Source of the DNA: Thermogemmatispora sp042408965
Lineage (GTDB): Bacteria; Chloroflexota; Ktedonobacteria; Ktedonobacterales; Ktedonobacteraceae
Assembly (NCBI GenBank): GCA_042408965.1
Contig: JBHOQN010000003.1
Location: 5,824-69,823 of the forward strand
DNA: 64,000 nucleotides
Direction of reading: 5' to 3'
Shown: positions 1 to 8,763 of the stretch, one piece after another
Numbering within the stretch: position 1 is the stretch's first letter
Layout: the number at the start of each line of letters is the position of its first letter
Notes under the pieces: model-generated
What the model was told of the DNA's origin: nothing
What the model saw: only the letters and a program-made list of their open reading frames with translations
The model's database searches: none
Program-made: the position numbers and the translations under genes

Positions 1-477
1 GCGGGCCACCGCCAGCGCCTCAGTGGAGATATCACAGGCGTAGAGGTAGGGCAGGCGCGGCTCAGAGACTGCCAGGGCGATGGCGATCGCCCCGGAGCCA
101 GTGCCGATATCGGCGACCACCGGCGTCTCCCCGCACCCCAGCCGTTGGCGGGCGCTTGCCAGTGCCTCCTCCACCAGCAGCTCAGTCTCGGGACGCGGGA
201 TGAGGACATGGCGATCGACCAGCAGGTCCAGGCCGTAGAACTCCTTATGCCCCACCAGATAGGCGACCGGCTCACCCCGACGCCGGCGCTCCAGCAGCCC
301 CCGCCATCGCTGCTCCTCCTCTCCCGTCAGCGATCGCTCTGGATAGGTGTAGAGAGCAGCACGCTCCACACCGAGCACGTGGCCCAGCAGCACCTGAGCA
401 TCGCGCCCGGCCTCTTCATCGCCCGCCTCCCGCAACAGCCGGGCGCCATGCGTGAGGGCCTCGCGCACCTTCGTCAT
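1..477 (-). CDS. prmC: Release factor glutamine N5-methyltransferase (partial, 3' end outside window)
   Basis: The visible 159 residues are the N-terminal part of the PrmC/HemK family, which methylates the glutamine of the GGQ loop in peptide-chain release factors in the cytoplasm. The start MTKVREAL and an N-terminal helical domain are followed by the segment IPRPETELLVEEAL (about residues 107-120) and then the SAM-binding motif I, VADIGTGSGAIAIALA (about 130-145). These are diagnostic of the family. The NPPY catalytic motif would lie beyond the window. The chosen ATG at 477 has GGGAG almost touching it, so the ribosome site is imperfect, but the reading frame begins exactly as family members do. 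It lies 30 bases downstream of the DUF2203 gene and is probably cotranscribed with it. Confidence 0.9.
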   Translation of the reverse strand, partial: MTKVREALTHGARLLREAGDEEAGRDAQVLLGHVLGVERAALYTYPERSLTGEEEQRWRGLLERRRRGEPVAYLVGHKEFYGLDLLVDRHVLIPRPETELLVEEALASARQRLGCGETPVVADIGTGSGAIAIALAVSEPRLPYLYACDISTEALAVAR

Positions 478-507
478 CTCCCAGTTCCCCTGTTTCTAGC
501 GGCCCTG

Positions 508-903
508 CTATTCAAGTGGCCGTCGACCGCGGAAGCCCGCGTCGAGTGGGTGCCAGTAGTTGATCCGCTCCTCCCCCAGGCGCCAGCAGAGGTAGACCTC
601 GTGCCCGTCGCGCAGGCTCAGAAAGTCGACCAGGCCCATATCGGGGTCCTTCAGTTCGCAGCCGCAGGCACGCAACTCGGCCATGGCCTGCTGCAGGATC
701 TGAAGGCGCTGCCCCTGCTCACGCTGGAGGCTGGTCATGTCGGTATCCAGATTATGCCCGTTGCCCATCATGCTCAGGCGCAGCTCATGGGCACGGCCCT
801 CTCCCTCTTTGAGGAGGCGGCGCTGCTCCTGGATGATGCGCAGGATGACAGAGATTCTTGGCAGGAGCGCCTCGGCCTCTTCACGTGTGAAATAGTGGGG
901 CAT
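508..903 (-). CDS. DUF2203 family protein
   Basis: A 131-residue protein with the DUF2203 signature: MPHYFTREEAEALLPRI at the start, a central helical hairpin rich in Glu and Arg, then ELKDPDMGLVDF and EVYLCWRLGEE followed by the end AGFRGRRPLE. No enzymatic role is known for this family; the fold is expected to be mostly helical with a small C-terminal sheet. The start ATG has a clear GGGAGG six bases upstream. It precedes prmC by 30 bases on the same strand, which suggests an operon. Nothing is unusual in its length for the family. Confidence 0.85.
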   Translation of the reverse strand: MPHYFTREEAEALLPRISVILRIIQEQRRLLKEGEGRAHELRLSMMGNGHNLDTDMTSLQREQGQRLQILQQAMAELRACGCELKDPDMGLVDFLSLRDGHEVYLCWRLGEERINYWHPLDAGFRGRRPLE

Positions 904-969
904 CCAGTGCCTCCCTTTCTGCTCTGCACGCCTGAAAGATTGCAGCCTGATGATGGCTGACCCCTATGC

Positions 970-2859
970 TCAACGACTGCCTGGGGAAGTCGCGCTCGGG
1001 GAGGGTGACGGGGACGCTCCTCCCAGCTGAATGCTCAGATCGTCGAAGGATTTGAAGTTGACGACCTGTCCCCCGGTGTCGTAGTAGTCTCCCTTGATTA
1101 TATCACCTGGCTGCACCAGAGGCAGCTTTGGCGAGAGCGTGAGGTTCGCCGTGAAGATGAAGGGCTGGTTCGCAATCTGAATATAGTAGATCGTATTGGC
1201 GCCCTCCTGCACCGAGGAGATGCGCAACACCCGCCCCGTGACCGTCTTGACGGTGCCGCTGGTAGGTGTATTTCCATTGTTGGCCTGTTGCGTCAGCCAT
1301 TGCTGGTAATCCTGGAGGGCGGCCGCGCGCGTAGGCTCGTACTGGACATTGCTGCCCTCCAGATTGCGTGCGTCGACGATGCCTACCGCCTGGAAGATGC
1401 TGCCACTGGCCGTGCGCTGTACGAAGATCGCCACCCAGGTTGGCTCACCGTAGAGCTGATAGAGCTGGACACTATCGACATCGTAGTTGCGGATGTTAGC
1501 GCGTGTCGATTGAATCGTGTTCTGGACGTTGCTGCCGATGCCGATTCCCGCCAGAGGGTAGAAGGTGCCAGCGTTGGCGTGCGTGTCGAAGAGAAAGATC
1601 CCCGTGCTCGAGTTATCGTTCAGTGAAGAAGAGGTCATCGGCACCAACCAGACCGGCTGATCGATGTTGTTGTAGAGCAGCTCTGGGTCGCTGGCAGGCA
1701 CCTGTTGATTCGCGCCTGACGGATTGAACCAGGGCGCGTTGTGGTAGAGTCCCCACCACTGCAGATACTGTGAGACTGTTTGAGCAGGCATGACGCGATC
1801 GACCCAGGCCGGTACATCCCCCGGCTGGTACTTCGTAATCTGGCCCGTATGCGCATCGACGATGAGCACCTCAGAGAGCACATCGCCTGTATAGCCGCGC
1901 GTCGGCTGCATCAGCGAGATCGTCCAGTAGGGGTGGTAGTTATCGTCCAGCTCCAGCGTCGGGTCGACGAGCCGGCCGTAGGTATAGCCGCTCAGATAGA
2001 CGTGGCGCAGCAGGTCCTGGTTGAGCAGCGCGCCTGGTAGGTAGGCCAGGGTCTTATCGCCGCCCGTCATCAATTGAGGAGCTGCTTGAGGATCTTCGGC
2101 GTCCACGATGACAAAGCCGGGGGTGTGCGAGTTCGAGAGGTTGACGAAGATATTATTGTAGCTGAGCGGGGCCACGTAGTAGAGGTGGTGGTTGATCGAC
2201 TGCAGGATGTAGCTGTTGGGATCGAGATTGTAGGTTGAGCCCAGGTTCTGGCCGTTGGAGCCGAGAATCTGCTGACCCTTATACGCCGCGACGCTCTGGC
2301 TGACCAGAACGATATGGTTCGGATCGGTCGGCGGCAGCTTCGGTGAGCTGGCGATCGTGATATGGGGAATCGCTGCCAGGATGCGCGTGTTGCTATCAAA
2401 CCAGGTGGTGAAGATGACGATCAGACCAGAGACCACCAGCCCGATGACGCCTACGATCAGCAGGCCGAAGAGGCCCGCTGCGATGCTGGCGCGCGAAATC
2501 TCTCTGACGGTTGCTGTTTGCTGACCACTCTGGTGCCTGGAAGAGCGGCCCTGACTCACGGCCGAGGCCTCCTCCATCAGGCCCATCACCGGTCGCACAA
2601 AGGCGAACAGGTTCCCGATGCTGCTCAACGCCAGTGGCCAGAGCACCCACTGCCAGCCCCCGAAGGGCCCGGTCAATGCCGGCAGTCCAATATACACAAT
2701 CAGAAAGGAGAGCACGAAGTTGAAGAGAAAGTAGCCGATGAACCAGCGAATAAAGCGCGCTGCCACAAACGGCTCCCGTCTCCCGAACCAGAGCCGTCCC
2801 AGCGTCAGAATCGCCATCACTACCAGAGCACCGATCAAAGCAAACAGAACAGTAACCAT
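970..2859 (-). CDS. Large membrane-anchored protein of unknown function
   Basis: A 629-residue protein I do not recognise by family. Hydrophobic segments sit at about residues 3-22, 36-60, 68-88 and 127-155. A polar linker rich in Ser and Gln (about 100-118) separates the first three from the fourth. The remaining 470 residues are soluble and probably extracytoplasmic. They contain YLSGYTYGRLVDPTLELDDN and a repeated pattern of aromatic and Gly/Asn-rich strands. From about residue 535 there is a compact beta-rich segment beginning TVKTVTGRVLRISSV that looks like an OB-type fold. The C-terminus is a Ser/Pro tail. The ATG has AGAGG seven bases upstream. It stands alone, divergent from the oxidoreductase at 3194. 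Confidence 0.6.
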   Translation of the reverse strand: MVTVLFALIGALVVMAILTLGRLWFGRREPFVAARFIRWFIGYFLFNFVLSFLIVYIGLPALTGPFGGWQWVLWPLALSSIGNLFAFVRPVMGLMEEASAVSQGRSSRHQSGQQTATVREISRASIAAGLFGLLIVGVIGLVVSGLIVIFTTWFDSNTRILAAIPHITIASSPKLPPTDPNHIVLVSQSVAAYKGQQILGSNGQNLGSTYNLDPNSYILQSINHHLYYVAPLSYNNIFVNLSNSHTPGFVIVDAEDPQAAPQLMTGGDKTLAYLPGALLNQDLLRHVYLSGYTYGRLVDPTLELDDNYHPYWTISLMQPTRGYTGDVLSEVLIVDAHTGQITKYQPGDVPAWVDRVMPAQTVSQYLQWWGLYHNAPWFNPSGANQQVPASDPELLYNNIDQPVWLVPMTSSSLNDNSSTGIFLFDTHANAGTFYPLAGIGIGSNVQNTIQSTRANIRNYDVDSVQLYQLYGEPTWVAIFVQRTASGSIFQAVGIVDARNLEGSNVQYEPTRAAALQDYQQWLTQQANNGNTPTSGTVKTVTGRVLRISSVQEGANTIYYIQIANQPFIFTANLTLSPKLPLVQPGDIIKGDYYDTGGQVVNFKSFDDLSIQLGGASPSPSPSATSPGSR

Positions 2860-3193
2860 CGTAGTGCCTCTTTCTCAGCAGGATCATTACACCGGGTCGC
2901 TGTTAGACTGACTCCTGCCAGCGCACAGCCTGCCGGTCCTCTCGCCGCTTCCACTCCGCTCGGGAGATGGGGGAGCGCGGTCACTCCTTGCTCACCTATT
3001 GTAGTGCCTGGGCGATCAGATCACAATGCTCTCTCCTGGCAACGGGAATTTTTCGGCGGGGGCCGCTGTTCCCGATGGTGTAAGATACACTCGATGTCTG
3101 TGTTGAACCTGAGCGGCCTGGACTCTCCTTGAGGCAGCCGTCTGCTCAGGGTATCCCATAGAAGCTTGCACCGATGGAAAGGAGCACCATCGT

Positions 3194-3799
3194 ATGAGTC
3201 TGTTTCGCAGACAGAGGACAGAGGAGCCAGAGCAGAAGCATGAGGGACAGGAGCGCCTGCCCCCCGGCCAGTATCTGACGAAGAAGTGGCCGGTGTTGAG
3301 CTATGAGCGCACCCCACGCTTTCCACCCGACTGGCGCCTGAAGATCAGCGGCGAGGTAGAGCAGCCCTTTGAGCTGACCTGGGAGGAGTTTCTGGCGCTG
3401 CCACGGGTCACCATTACCACCGATATTCACTGTGTCACCACCTGGAGCCGCTATGATAACACCTGGGAGGGAGTGCCCATTCGAGCGATTCTCCAGCGTG
3501 CGCGGCCTCTGCCCAGTGCGCACTATGTCATGGCCCACTCCTGGAGCGGTTACACCACCAATATTCCCCTGGCCAACCTTGACGATGAGGATGTGCTGAT
3601 CGCCATCAAACATGATGGCAAGGATCTGGAGCCGGATCACGGTGGTCCCGTGCGTCTGGTTGTGCCAAAGCTCTACTTCTACAAGAGCGCGAAATGGCTG
3701 GACGGCCTGGAATTCATGGCCGAGGATCGCCCCGGCTTCTGGGAGGTTCGCGGCTACCATAATCGCGCTGATCCCTGGAAAGAAGAGCGCTACTGGTAG
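3194..3799 (+). CDS. Sulfite oxidase-like molybdopterin oxidoreductase (YuiH type)
   Basis: A 201-residue protein matching the short single-domain sulfite-oxidase-like molybdopterin oxidoreductases. The domain spans about residues 25-190. The molybdenum-ligating cysteine is in DIHCVTTWSRYDNTWEGV (Cys near residue 79), followed by YVMAHSWSGYTTNIPL and DHGGPVRLVVPKLYFYKSAKW, which are pterin-contact regions in this family. There is no heme domain, no dimerisation domain and no signal peptide, so it is likely cytoplasmic. The electron partner and substrate are unknown. The ATG is preceded by AAAGGAG with nine bases spacing. A strong hairpin at 3817-3863 follows the stop codon. Confidence 0.88.
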   Translation: MSLFRRQRTEEPEQKHEGQERLPPGQYLTKKWPVLSYERTPRFPPDWRLKISGEVEQPFELTWEEFLALPRVTITTDIHCVTTWSRYDNTWEGVPIRAILQRARPLPSAHYVMAHSWSGYTTNIPLANLDDEDVLIAIKHDGKDLEPDHGGPVRLVVPKLYFYKSAKWLDGLEFMAEDRPGFWEVRGYHNRADPWKEERYW

Positions 3800-3816
3800 C
3801 CTGCCACGCCGCTTTC

Positions 3817-3863
3817 AGAGGGATGGGACGAGCGTCGGCGCTTGCCCGCCCGCCCATCCCTCT
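3817..3863. terminator. Hairpin between convergent genes
   Basis: AGAGGGATGGG at 3817-3827 is exactly complementary to CCCATCCCTCT at 3853-3863, giving an 11-bp stem in the 66-base gap between the convergent genes ending at 3799 and 3866. A bidirectional terminator is the simplest reading, although no long T-run follows. Confidence 0.6.
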
Positions 3864-3865
3864 TG

Positions 3866-4660
3866 CTACATCCGGCCAGCTCGTACCATCTGCACCACAA
3901 TCGATAGCAGGCTGTAGAGTGAGTCCCCGGGTCCATTGACGCAGCGTTTGATGGCCTTGCTGCGCGTGCCGGTGGTGGTCGCTCTGGAGTCCGCCGGCGC
4001 GTTGATACGTCTGACCGCGAGCGGATGGGATTCAGTACCGCCCCAGCTGATTTCGGGCTGTGTGCGCACGGCCACCTCGGCGGCGTAGTCGCCGCAGGCG
4101 ATGAGCGTCGCCGGACTGAAGACGCGGAACTCCCAGGGCCTCTCGCTCTCCTCCTCCACCAGGAAGGCGTCCACCAGCTTGATGCTCTCAAAGGTGCCGT
4201 CCAGCTCCAGACCGAGGTGGCGGCGCATCTCCTCTCTCAGGACCTCCATATTGTAGGCGGCCACGCGCTCTTCCTGGCTGTGGCGGCTGCGTGGATCGCC
4301 GCGGGCAATGCGCTGCTCCAGAGCCTCCTGCAGGGGGCGCAGGCGTGGCTCACGCTCCCAGCTAAGAGAGAACGGCAGCGTCCAACCCTCGGGACTGCGA
4401 ACGAAGCCGGCCTCGTGCAGCGCTGCCTCGTGGACGGCTGTCAGCGTCCCCTGGTGCACGATGCGCAGGAAGAGGTGGTCAGGTAGCCCTTGCTTATAGT
4501 AGGTTTCGCTGCTCGCGCTGCTCCAGCGTGCGTCGGTGATGGCCTCATACAGGGAGCTCGCGAAGGTAGCCAGCTCATCCTGCTCTGGCTCATAGTAGAC
4601 GCGAATCTGACCGTAGCCTGCGCCATCCCGAATAACGAGTGTATTGCTGGTAAAAGGCAT
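3866..4660 (-). CDS. Hypothetical cytoplasmic protein
   Basis: A 264-residue protein I cannot assign to a family. The start is set at the ATG at 4660 because AAGGAG lies six bases before it; the open frame extends further upstream but without a comparable site. It has no membrane segment or signal peptide. The centre (about residues 85-150) is rich in Glu and Arg and probably helical (QEALEQRIARGD and QEERVAAYNMEVLREEMRR). The C-terminal 60 residues are basic and less structured. It lies 227 bases downstream of spoVR on the same strand, with a 5-bp-period GC repeat in the gap, so cotranscription with the prkA operon is possible but not shown. Confidence 0.6.
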   Translation of the reverse strand: MPFTSNTLVIRDGAGYGQIRVYYEPEQDELATFASSLYEAITDARWSSASSETYYKQGLPDHLFLRIVHQGTLTAVHEAALHEAGFVRSPEGWTLPFSLSWEREPRLRPLQEALEQRIARGDPRSRHSQEERVAAYNMEVLREEMRRHLGLELDGTFESIKLVDAFLVEEESERPWEFRVFSPATLIACGDYAAEVAVRTQPEISWGGTESHPLAVRRINAPADSRATTTGTRSKAIKRCVNGPGDSLYSLLSIVVQMVRAGRM

Positions 4661-4848
4661 GGGTTCTCCTTCTGAGCTGTTCTCCCGGAGTCGGATGGAT
4701 GCACGCTTCTCTATTCTTTTGCCGGCCACAATGGTTGGAAGCATAGCAGAGAAGCAGGGGGCTGTCAATTGGAGCACGGCTCAGGGAGGCATGACAGGCC
4801 AGGACCCGGCCAGCCCCGCGGCCTGCTGGCGTTGGTGACGCCTGTGCA

Positions 4849-4874
4849 GGCGCGGCGCGGCGCGGTGTGGTGCG
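4849..4874. repeat. Short GGCGC pentanucleotide array
   Basis: Three units of GGCGC are followed by the variants GGTGT and GGTGC in unbroken five-base phase, directly after the stop side of spoVR. It is one of five pentamer arrays of differing sequence in intergenic DNA of this window. Confidence 0.6.
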
Positions 4875-4887
4875 CTCTGGCAACGGC

Positions 4888-7479
4888 TCAGCGCTCCAGC
4901 GTCGATTTGCTGTTGCGCTCGCCGTCGTAGGAGAGGAGAATGCGTTTGCCGTCGTAGATGGTCTCCAGATGCACGGGGCGACCCCAGAGCTGGTAGACGT
5001 ACTGCAGCGTCTTCTCGGCGTAGACCAGATCGAGATCCTGGCCCTCGTGCAGATGTTTCAGGTAGAGCTCACGGTTCCCGCGGTAGTCCCCGTCATCCAC
5101 CACGAGGTAGGGATAGCCGAAGTTCGTCATGCTGGCGACGATGCCGTCGCGCACCTTCTCCCAGTTCTTCTCGACGATGACCCACTCGTCGCCCTCTTTC
5201 TTATAGAGATAGAGGTCAAGGTCCTCGATCAGCTCCTTCGTCAGGTAGTTGCGCAGGAAAGAGACATCGTTATCCAGTTCACGTACCTCGAAGATCTTCT
5301 GCAGTCCCTGACCGGGGCGACGGCCCAGACGCTCCTGTTCCTCCTTCGTCGGGTTGTTCCAGCGCCGCTCGATGTCCTCGAAGATCTTGAAGCCCAGGTA
5401 GTAGGGGTTGAGCGACGTACGCGAGGGCGAGAGCACACTGGAGTGCATCTGAGCGAACTCCAGCACCTCAGCGCTGGTGATGAGGTCACGATCGGCCATC
5501 TCGCGCATGATGCGTGAGTGCCAGATGCTGTTGTGGTGCAGCATACCGTTGGCGACGTAGCAATGGGAGCGGGCCACCGTGATGTCGTAGACATCGGCCA
5601 TGCCGTGCTCGATGCGGACGACCTCATCGAAAGGCTCCTCTGCCTGCACGGGGCGCGACTGCGCCAGGTAGGCTTGGAGCCGCTCCTGCTGCTCCGCCAG
5701 ACCGAAGCCGATCTCCTGGGCGAAGCGCTGCGCCGCAGCGCCCTCGATGCGCACCTGGGTGCCCGTGCGCTCGCTGAGGATGCCGTAGTTCAGCAGGAGG
5801 ATCTGCAGGCTGCGCGCGACCTCCTCGCTGCCTGAAGTGAGGGTGACGCCCGTCTCAAGTGAGACGCAGCCTGTGCAGTCGCAGCAGGCCCGCAGGAAGG
5901 CGCTCACGATCCGTCGGGGCGAGCGCAGGATGGTACCAGGTACGCTGGCCGCGAGGTGCTGGTGAGAGGTCCTGGTCTGCAGTGTGATGCCCGCGCGCTC
6001 CAGCAGGTCCAGTGCCTGCGCCGAGCTGAAGACAACCTGCCAGCGCTCGCCCGCGGCGCCAGCCTCCTGCTCAGCACGGCGCGGTTCCACCTGCACGGAG
6101 AAGAGGTCGGCGGCCAGGCGCGCATAGCCTTCCGCCAGGGCGCGCTGCTGCGTGACGAAGGCGATTCTGGCGCTGGAGACTGCGATGCTGCCAGCGCTGA
6201 CGAGGTAGCCCAGGAGCGTAGCCAGTGCCGCATCCACGCAGGTGGGGGTGGTGGTCACGAGCGACGGTCTGGAGGCAGGACGCCCGGCCGCGCGCGCCTG
6301 CGTGGCACCGACCAGGGCCTCCTCGCGCGCGCCTGTCGGAGCGAGCGCCACGGGCTGCTCTGGCCAGACATTATCACCGACGCAGAGCGGAAGACGCTGG
6401 CCGAGGCGCACATCCTTCAGCTCGAGCCACTGGCCTGGCCCAATGTTGAGTTTATGGCCCTCCGCACCCTCAAGCACCAGGCCACGCCGTGTCTGGATAC
6501 GCACGGTTGCCGCGTTCCGCCGCAGGTGGCGGTCTGTCACACGGTCGCGCTGGCCGCCGCCGCTGCCCACGGCGATCTCCGCGCCGCTCTCCAGGAGGCG
6601 GTGCAGCTCATCGGCATGCAGGAGGCCGCGGTCCGTCAGGATCAACGCCTCGCGAGTGACGCAAGCCCAGCCCTCGTTCATGACCTTGGTCTGCATCTGG
6701 GGCACGAAGTAGAGAAACTCCTGGCGCACGATCTCCAGAATATCGCGCTGCCATGGCTCCAGCGCCGGAGAATGGCGGCTCAAGAAGAGCAGCAGATCCT
6801 TCTGTGGCTTTTCAGGAAACTTCGCCGGTCGACCGCGGCGGCGTTCACGCTCCTCAGCGGCTCGGCGCTCGCGCTCCTCGCGATCCAGCGCCCAGAGATC
6901 CTCGTAGGCCGTGGTGGGCCGGGTGCGCCCCTCTTCCTTGCCAGTGGCGCCGTTATCCTCCTCTTCCTCTCCCTTGAGAAAGAGGTGGTAGTCGACATGT
7001 TCCTGGATAGAGAGAGCGGCATCCAGGAAGTGCTCAACCTCCAGCTTTCCGTGATCGAACTCATACTTGGCGATGCGCTCTGCGTTGATGCTCGCCTTCT
7101 CGATCATGCGGCGGGAGGTATGCTGGAAGTAGATGTTGTTCTTGAAGAAGTCCGTGTGCCCGAAGACGTGCGCCGCCACAAAGGTATTCTGGAGCAGATC
7201 ATTCATCTCCATCAAGAAGGCGTAGCTTGGATTGGTGTTGACCACCATCTCGTAGATCTTGCTCAGCCCCAGATCGTAGAACATCTTCTGCCGGTAGTAG
7301 GCTTTCCCGTGGGTCCAGTGGCTGAAGCGCCCCGGCAGGCTGTAGGAGGCGAACTCGTACATGATGGTGGCCGGTACCAGCTCGAAATGCGTCGGAAAGG
7401 GGTCCAGTCCAAACTGGCGCGCGATGTCCCAGGCGTACCCTATGCGATCACGCAGGCGCTCAAGCTCGTTTTCCGCCAT
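4888..7479 (-). CDS. spoVR: SpoVR family protein containing an intein
   Basis: The 863-residue precursor consists of SpoVR-type exteins of 272 and 213 residues (485 in total, normal for the family) interrupted by a 378-residue intein (residues 273-650). SpoVR-type proteins act with PrkA and the DUF444 protein in spore cortex formation or stationary-phase stress; the biochemical activity is unknown. The N-extein starts MAENELERLRDRIGYAWDIA and contains WTHGKAYYRQK and HVFGHTDFFKNN. The C-extein contains SLNPYYLGFKIFEDIERRWN and ends in a Tyr-rich region. Splicing would join MNEGWA to SIWH, restoring the family motif MNEGWA(T/S)xWH. The ATG at 7479 has GAGG seven bases upstream, overlapping the stop of the DUF444 gene, so translation is probably coupled. 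Confidence 0.93.
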   Translation of the reverse strand: MAENELERLRDRIGYAWDIARQFGLDPFPTHFELVPATIMYEFASYSLPGRFSHWTHGKAYYRQKMFYDLGLSKIYEMVVNTNPSYAFLMEMNDLLQNTFVAAHVFGHTDFFKNNIYFQHTSRRMIEKASINAERIAKYEFDHGKLEVEHFLDAALSIQEHVDYHLFLKGEEEEDNGATGKEEGRTRPTTAYEDLWALDREERERRAAEERERRRGRPAKFPEKPQKDLLLFLSRHSPALEPWQRDILEIVRQEFLYFVPQMQTKVMNEGWACVTREALILTDRGLLHADELHRLLESGAEIAVGSGGGQRDRVTDRHLRRNAATVRIQTRRGLVLEGAEGHKLNIGPGQWLELKDVRLGQRLPLCVGDNVWPEQPVALAPTGAREEALVGATQARAAGRPASRPSLVTTTPTCVDAALATLLGYLVSAGSIAVSSARIAFVTQQRALAEGYARLAADLFSVQVEPRRAEQEAGAAGERWQVVFSSAQALDLLERAGITLQTRTSHQHLAASVPGTILRSPRRIVSAFLRACCDCTGCVSLETGVTLTSGSEEVARSLQILLLNYGILSERTGTQVRIEGAAAQRFAQEIGFGLAEQQERLQAYLAQSRPVQAEEPFDEVVRIEHGMADVYDITVARSHCYVANGMLHHNSIWHSRIMREMADRDLITSAEVLEFAQMHSSVLSPSRTSLNPYYLGFKIFEDIERRWNNPTKEEQERLGRRPGQGLQKIFEVRELDNDVSFLRNYLTKELIEDLDLYLYKKEGDEWVIVEKNWEKVRDGIVASMTNFGYPYLVVDDGDYRGNRELYLKHLHEGQDLDLVYAEKTLQYVYQLWGRPVHLETIYDGKRILLSYDGERNSKSTLER
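5530..6663 (-). other. Intein inside SpoVR (residues 273-650)
   Basis: The in-frame insertion begins with Cys (CVTREALILTDRGL, block A) and ends with VANGMLHHN followed by Ser as the first C-extein residue, the standard splice junctions. Block B is AEGHKLN: the histidine is kept but the usual threonine of TxxH is alanine. Block F is YDITVARSHCYVAN. Two regions resemble LAGLIDADG helices, LLGYLVSAGSI (about residue 423) and FLRACCDCTGCVS (about 528). In both, the catalytic acidic residue before the glycine is replaced (Ala and Thr), so the homing endonuclease is probably dead while splicing residues remain. Confidence 0.92.
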
Positions 7480-7484
7480 AGCTA

Positions 7485-8630
7485 TTACCTCGCAGGAACA
7501 GTGTCGCCACGGAGCGCAAAGAACTTGCGCAGCGCGGGGTAGACCTCTTTCTTATCAGAGATGGTCACAGCCACGAACTTCTTGTCGTTGATCTTACTAT
7601 AGGCCGACATCAGCGTGCTGGGCGAGCGGTAGTGGCCCTCGCGGATCTCCCCATAGCCGAAGATGTTGCAAAGCTGCATCAACTGCATCACGAGTTGTAC
7701 ACAGCGATCGTTGTCCCAGGGTAGGTTGTCGCCATCCGAGAAGTGGAAGGGGTAGATGTTCCAGTCGTTCGGATTGTAGCGCTCCTTAATGATCTCCAGT
7801 GCCAGTTCGTAGGCCGAGGAGACCTGGGTTCCACCGCTCTCACCCTTGTGGAAGAATTCTTCCTCGGTCACCTCTTTGGCCTCAGTGTGGTGGCTGATGA
7901 AGACGATATGCACATTGTTGTACTTGGTGCGCAGGAAGCGAACCATCCAGAAGTAGAAGCTTCTGGCGATATACTTCTCGAATTCCCCCATGGAGCCAGA
8001 GACGTCCATCATCGCGATGACAACCGCGTTCGACTCATAGCGGATAGTCGGCTCCCAGACCTTGAAGCGCAGGTCTTCGTTCTTAATGTCCTTGAAGCGT
8101 GCCTCGCCTCTGGAGGCGTTGCGCTTCATGTTCTCCAGGATGGTGCGTTTTTTGTCGAGGTTCGTCAGCGGACCATGTTTGCGGATATCCGTGAAGCGTA
8201 CGGCGTCGGTCTCCAGCTCCTGCTGGCGCTTCTGTTCGAGGTTCGGCAGGCCAAGATCTTCAAAGATCATCTGCGAGAGTTCTTCCATGCTGATCTCGGC
8301 CTCATAGTAATCATAGCCGGGATCCTTGCCCGCCTCTCCCTTCTTGCCACGGCCCTGGCGCGGCTCCTGGGCGACCACGTCGCCCACGCGGCTCTTGCCA
8401 TCGCCCTGGCCGGCGTGCTGCTGCCGGCCGGGATCGTAGCGGAAGCGGTACTCCTCCAGCGAGCGAATGGGAACACGCACCGTCTTCTTGCCATCGGAGA
8501 GGATGATGCCCTCTTCGCTGACGATCTCCGGGAGATTCTTCTTAATAGCCTCGCGAATCTTCTCTTTATGGCGCTCCTGGTCGATCTGCCCCTTGCGGTG
8601 CAAAGACCAATCATGCTGAGAGACAGACAT
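7485..8630 (-). CDS. yeaH: DUF444 (YeaH/YhbH) von Willebrand factor A-like protein
   Basis: A 381-residue member of the DUF444 family, the middle partner of PrkA and SpoVR in this widely conserved gene trio. Residues about 1-60 (DWSLHRKGQIDQERHKEKI) form the typical N-terminal helical part. About 60-115 is a Gly/Arg-rich variable linker. From about 195 an A-domain-like fold starts with the metal-site motif AMMDVSGSMGEFEK, and later ISHHTEAKEVTEEEFFHKGE, GGTQVSSAYELA and FSDGDN. It is cytoplasmic. The start is placed at ATG 8630, eight bases after AAGGAG; a GTG nine bases upstream touches the ribosome site and is unlikely. Unlike its two neighbours it carries no intein. Confidence 0.93.
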   Translation of the reverse strand: MSVSQHDWSLHRKGQIDQERHKEKIREAIKKNLPEIVSEEGIILSDGKKTVRVPIRSLEEYRFRYDPGRQQHAGQGDGKSRVGDVVAQEPRQGRGKKGEAGKDPGYDYYEAEISMEELSQMIFEDLGLPNLEQKRQQELETDAVRFTDIRKHGPLTNLDKKRTILENMKRNASRGEARFKDIKNEDLRFKVWEPTIRYESNAVVIAMMDVSGSMGEFEKYIARSFYFWMVRFLRTKYNNVHIVFISHHTEAKEVTEEEFFHKGESGGTQVSSAYELALEIIKERYNPNDWNIYPFHFSDGDNLPWDNDRCVQLVMQLMQLCNIFGYGEIREGHYRSPSTLMSAYSKINDKKFVAVTISDKKEVYPALRKFFALRGDTVPAR

Positions 8631-8652
8631 AGAGCACACTCCTTTATAGGCG

Positions 8653-8762
8653 TCGCCAGGGGTGAGGCAGGCGCAGCGAGCAGAGGCCGACGGCAGGCGC
8701 AGCGCGATCGCTGGCTGCTCGCTTCACTCGTCTCGCCGTGCGTGCTGCCTGCCCCCTGGCGA
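8653..8762. repeat. Intercistronic inverted repeat between prkA and yeaH
   Basis: TCGCCAGGGG at 8653-8662 pairs exactly with CCCCTGGCGA at 8753-8762, and the adjoining GGCAGGC and GCCTGCC extend the stem after a small bulge. The 110-base gap between the two cotranscribed genes can thus fold into one long stem enclosing further GC-rich sequence. A role in transcript processing or differential expression is inferred, not shown. Confidence 0.6.
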
Positions 8763-8763
8763 A

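Noticed and set aside
5956..7542. Plus-strand open frame of 528 codons opposite spoVR
   Set aside because: It covers both extein and intein of a clear SpoVR gene and shows no domain of its own.
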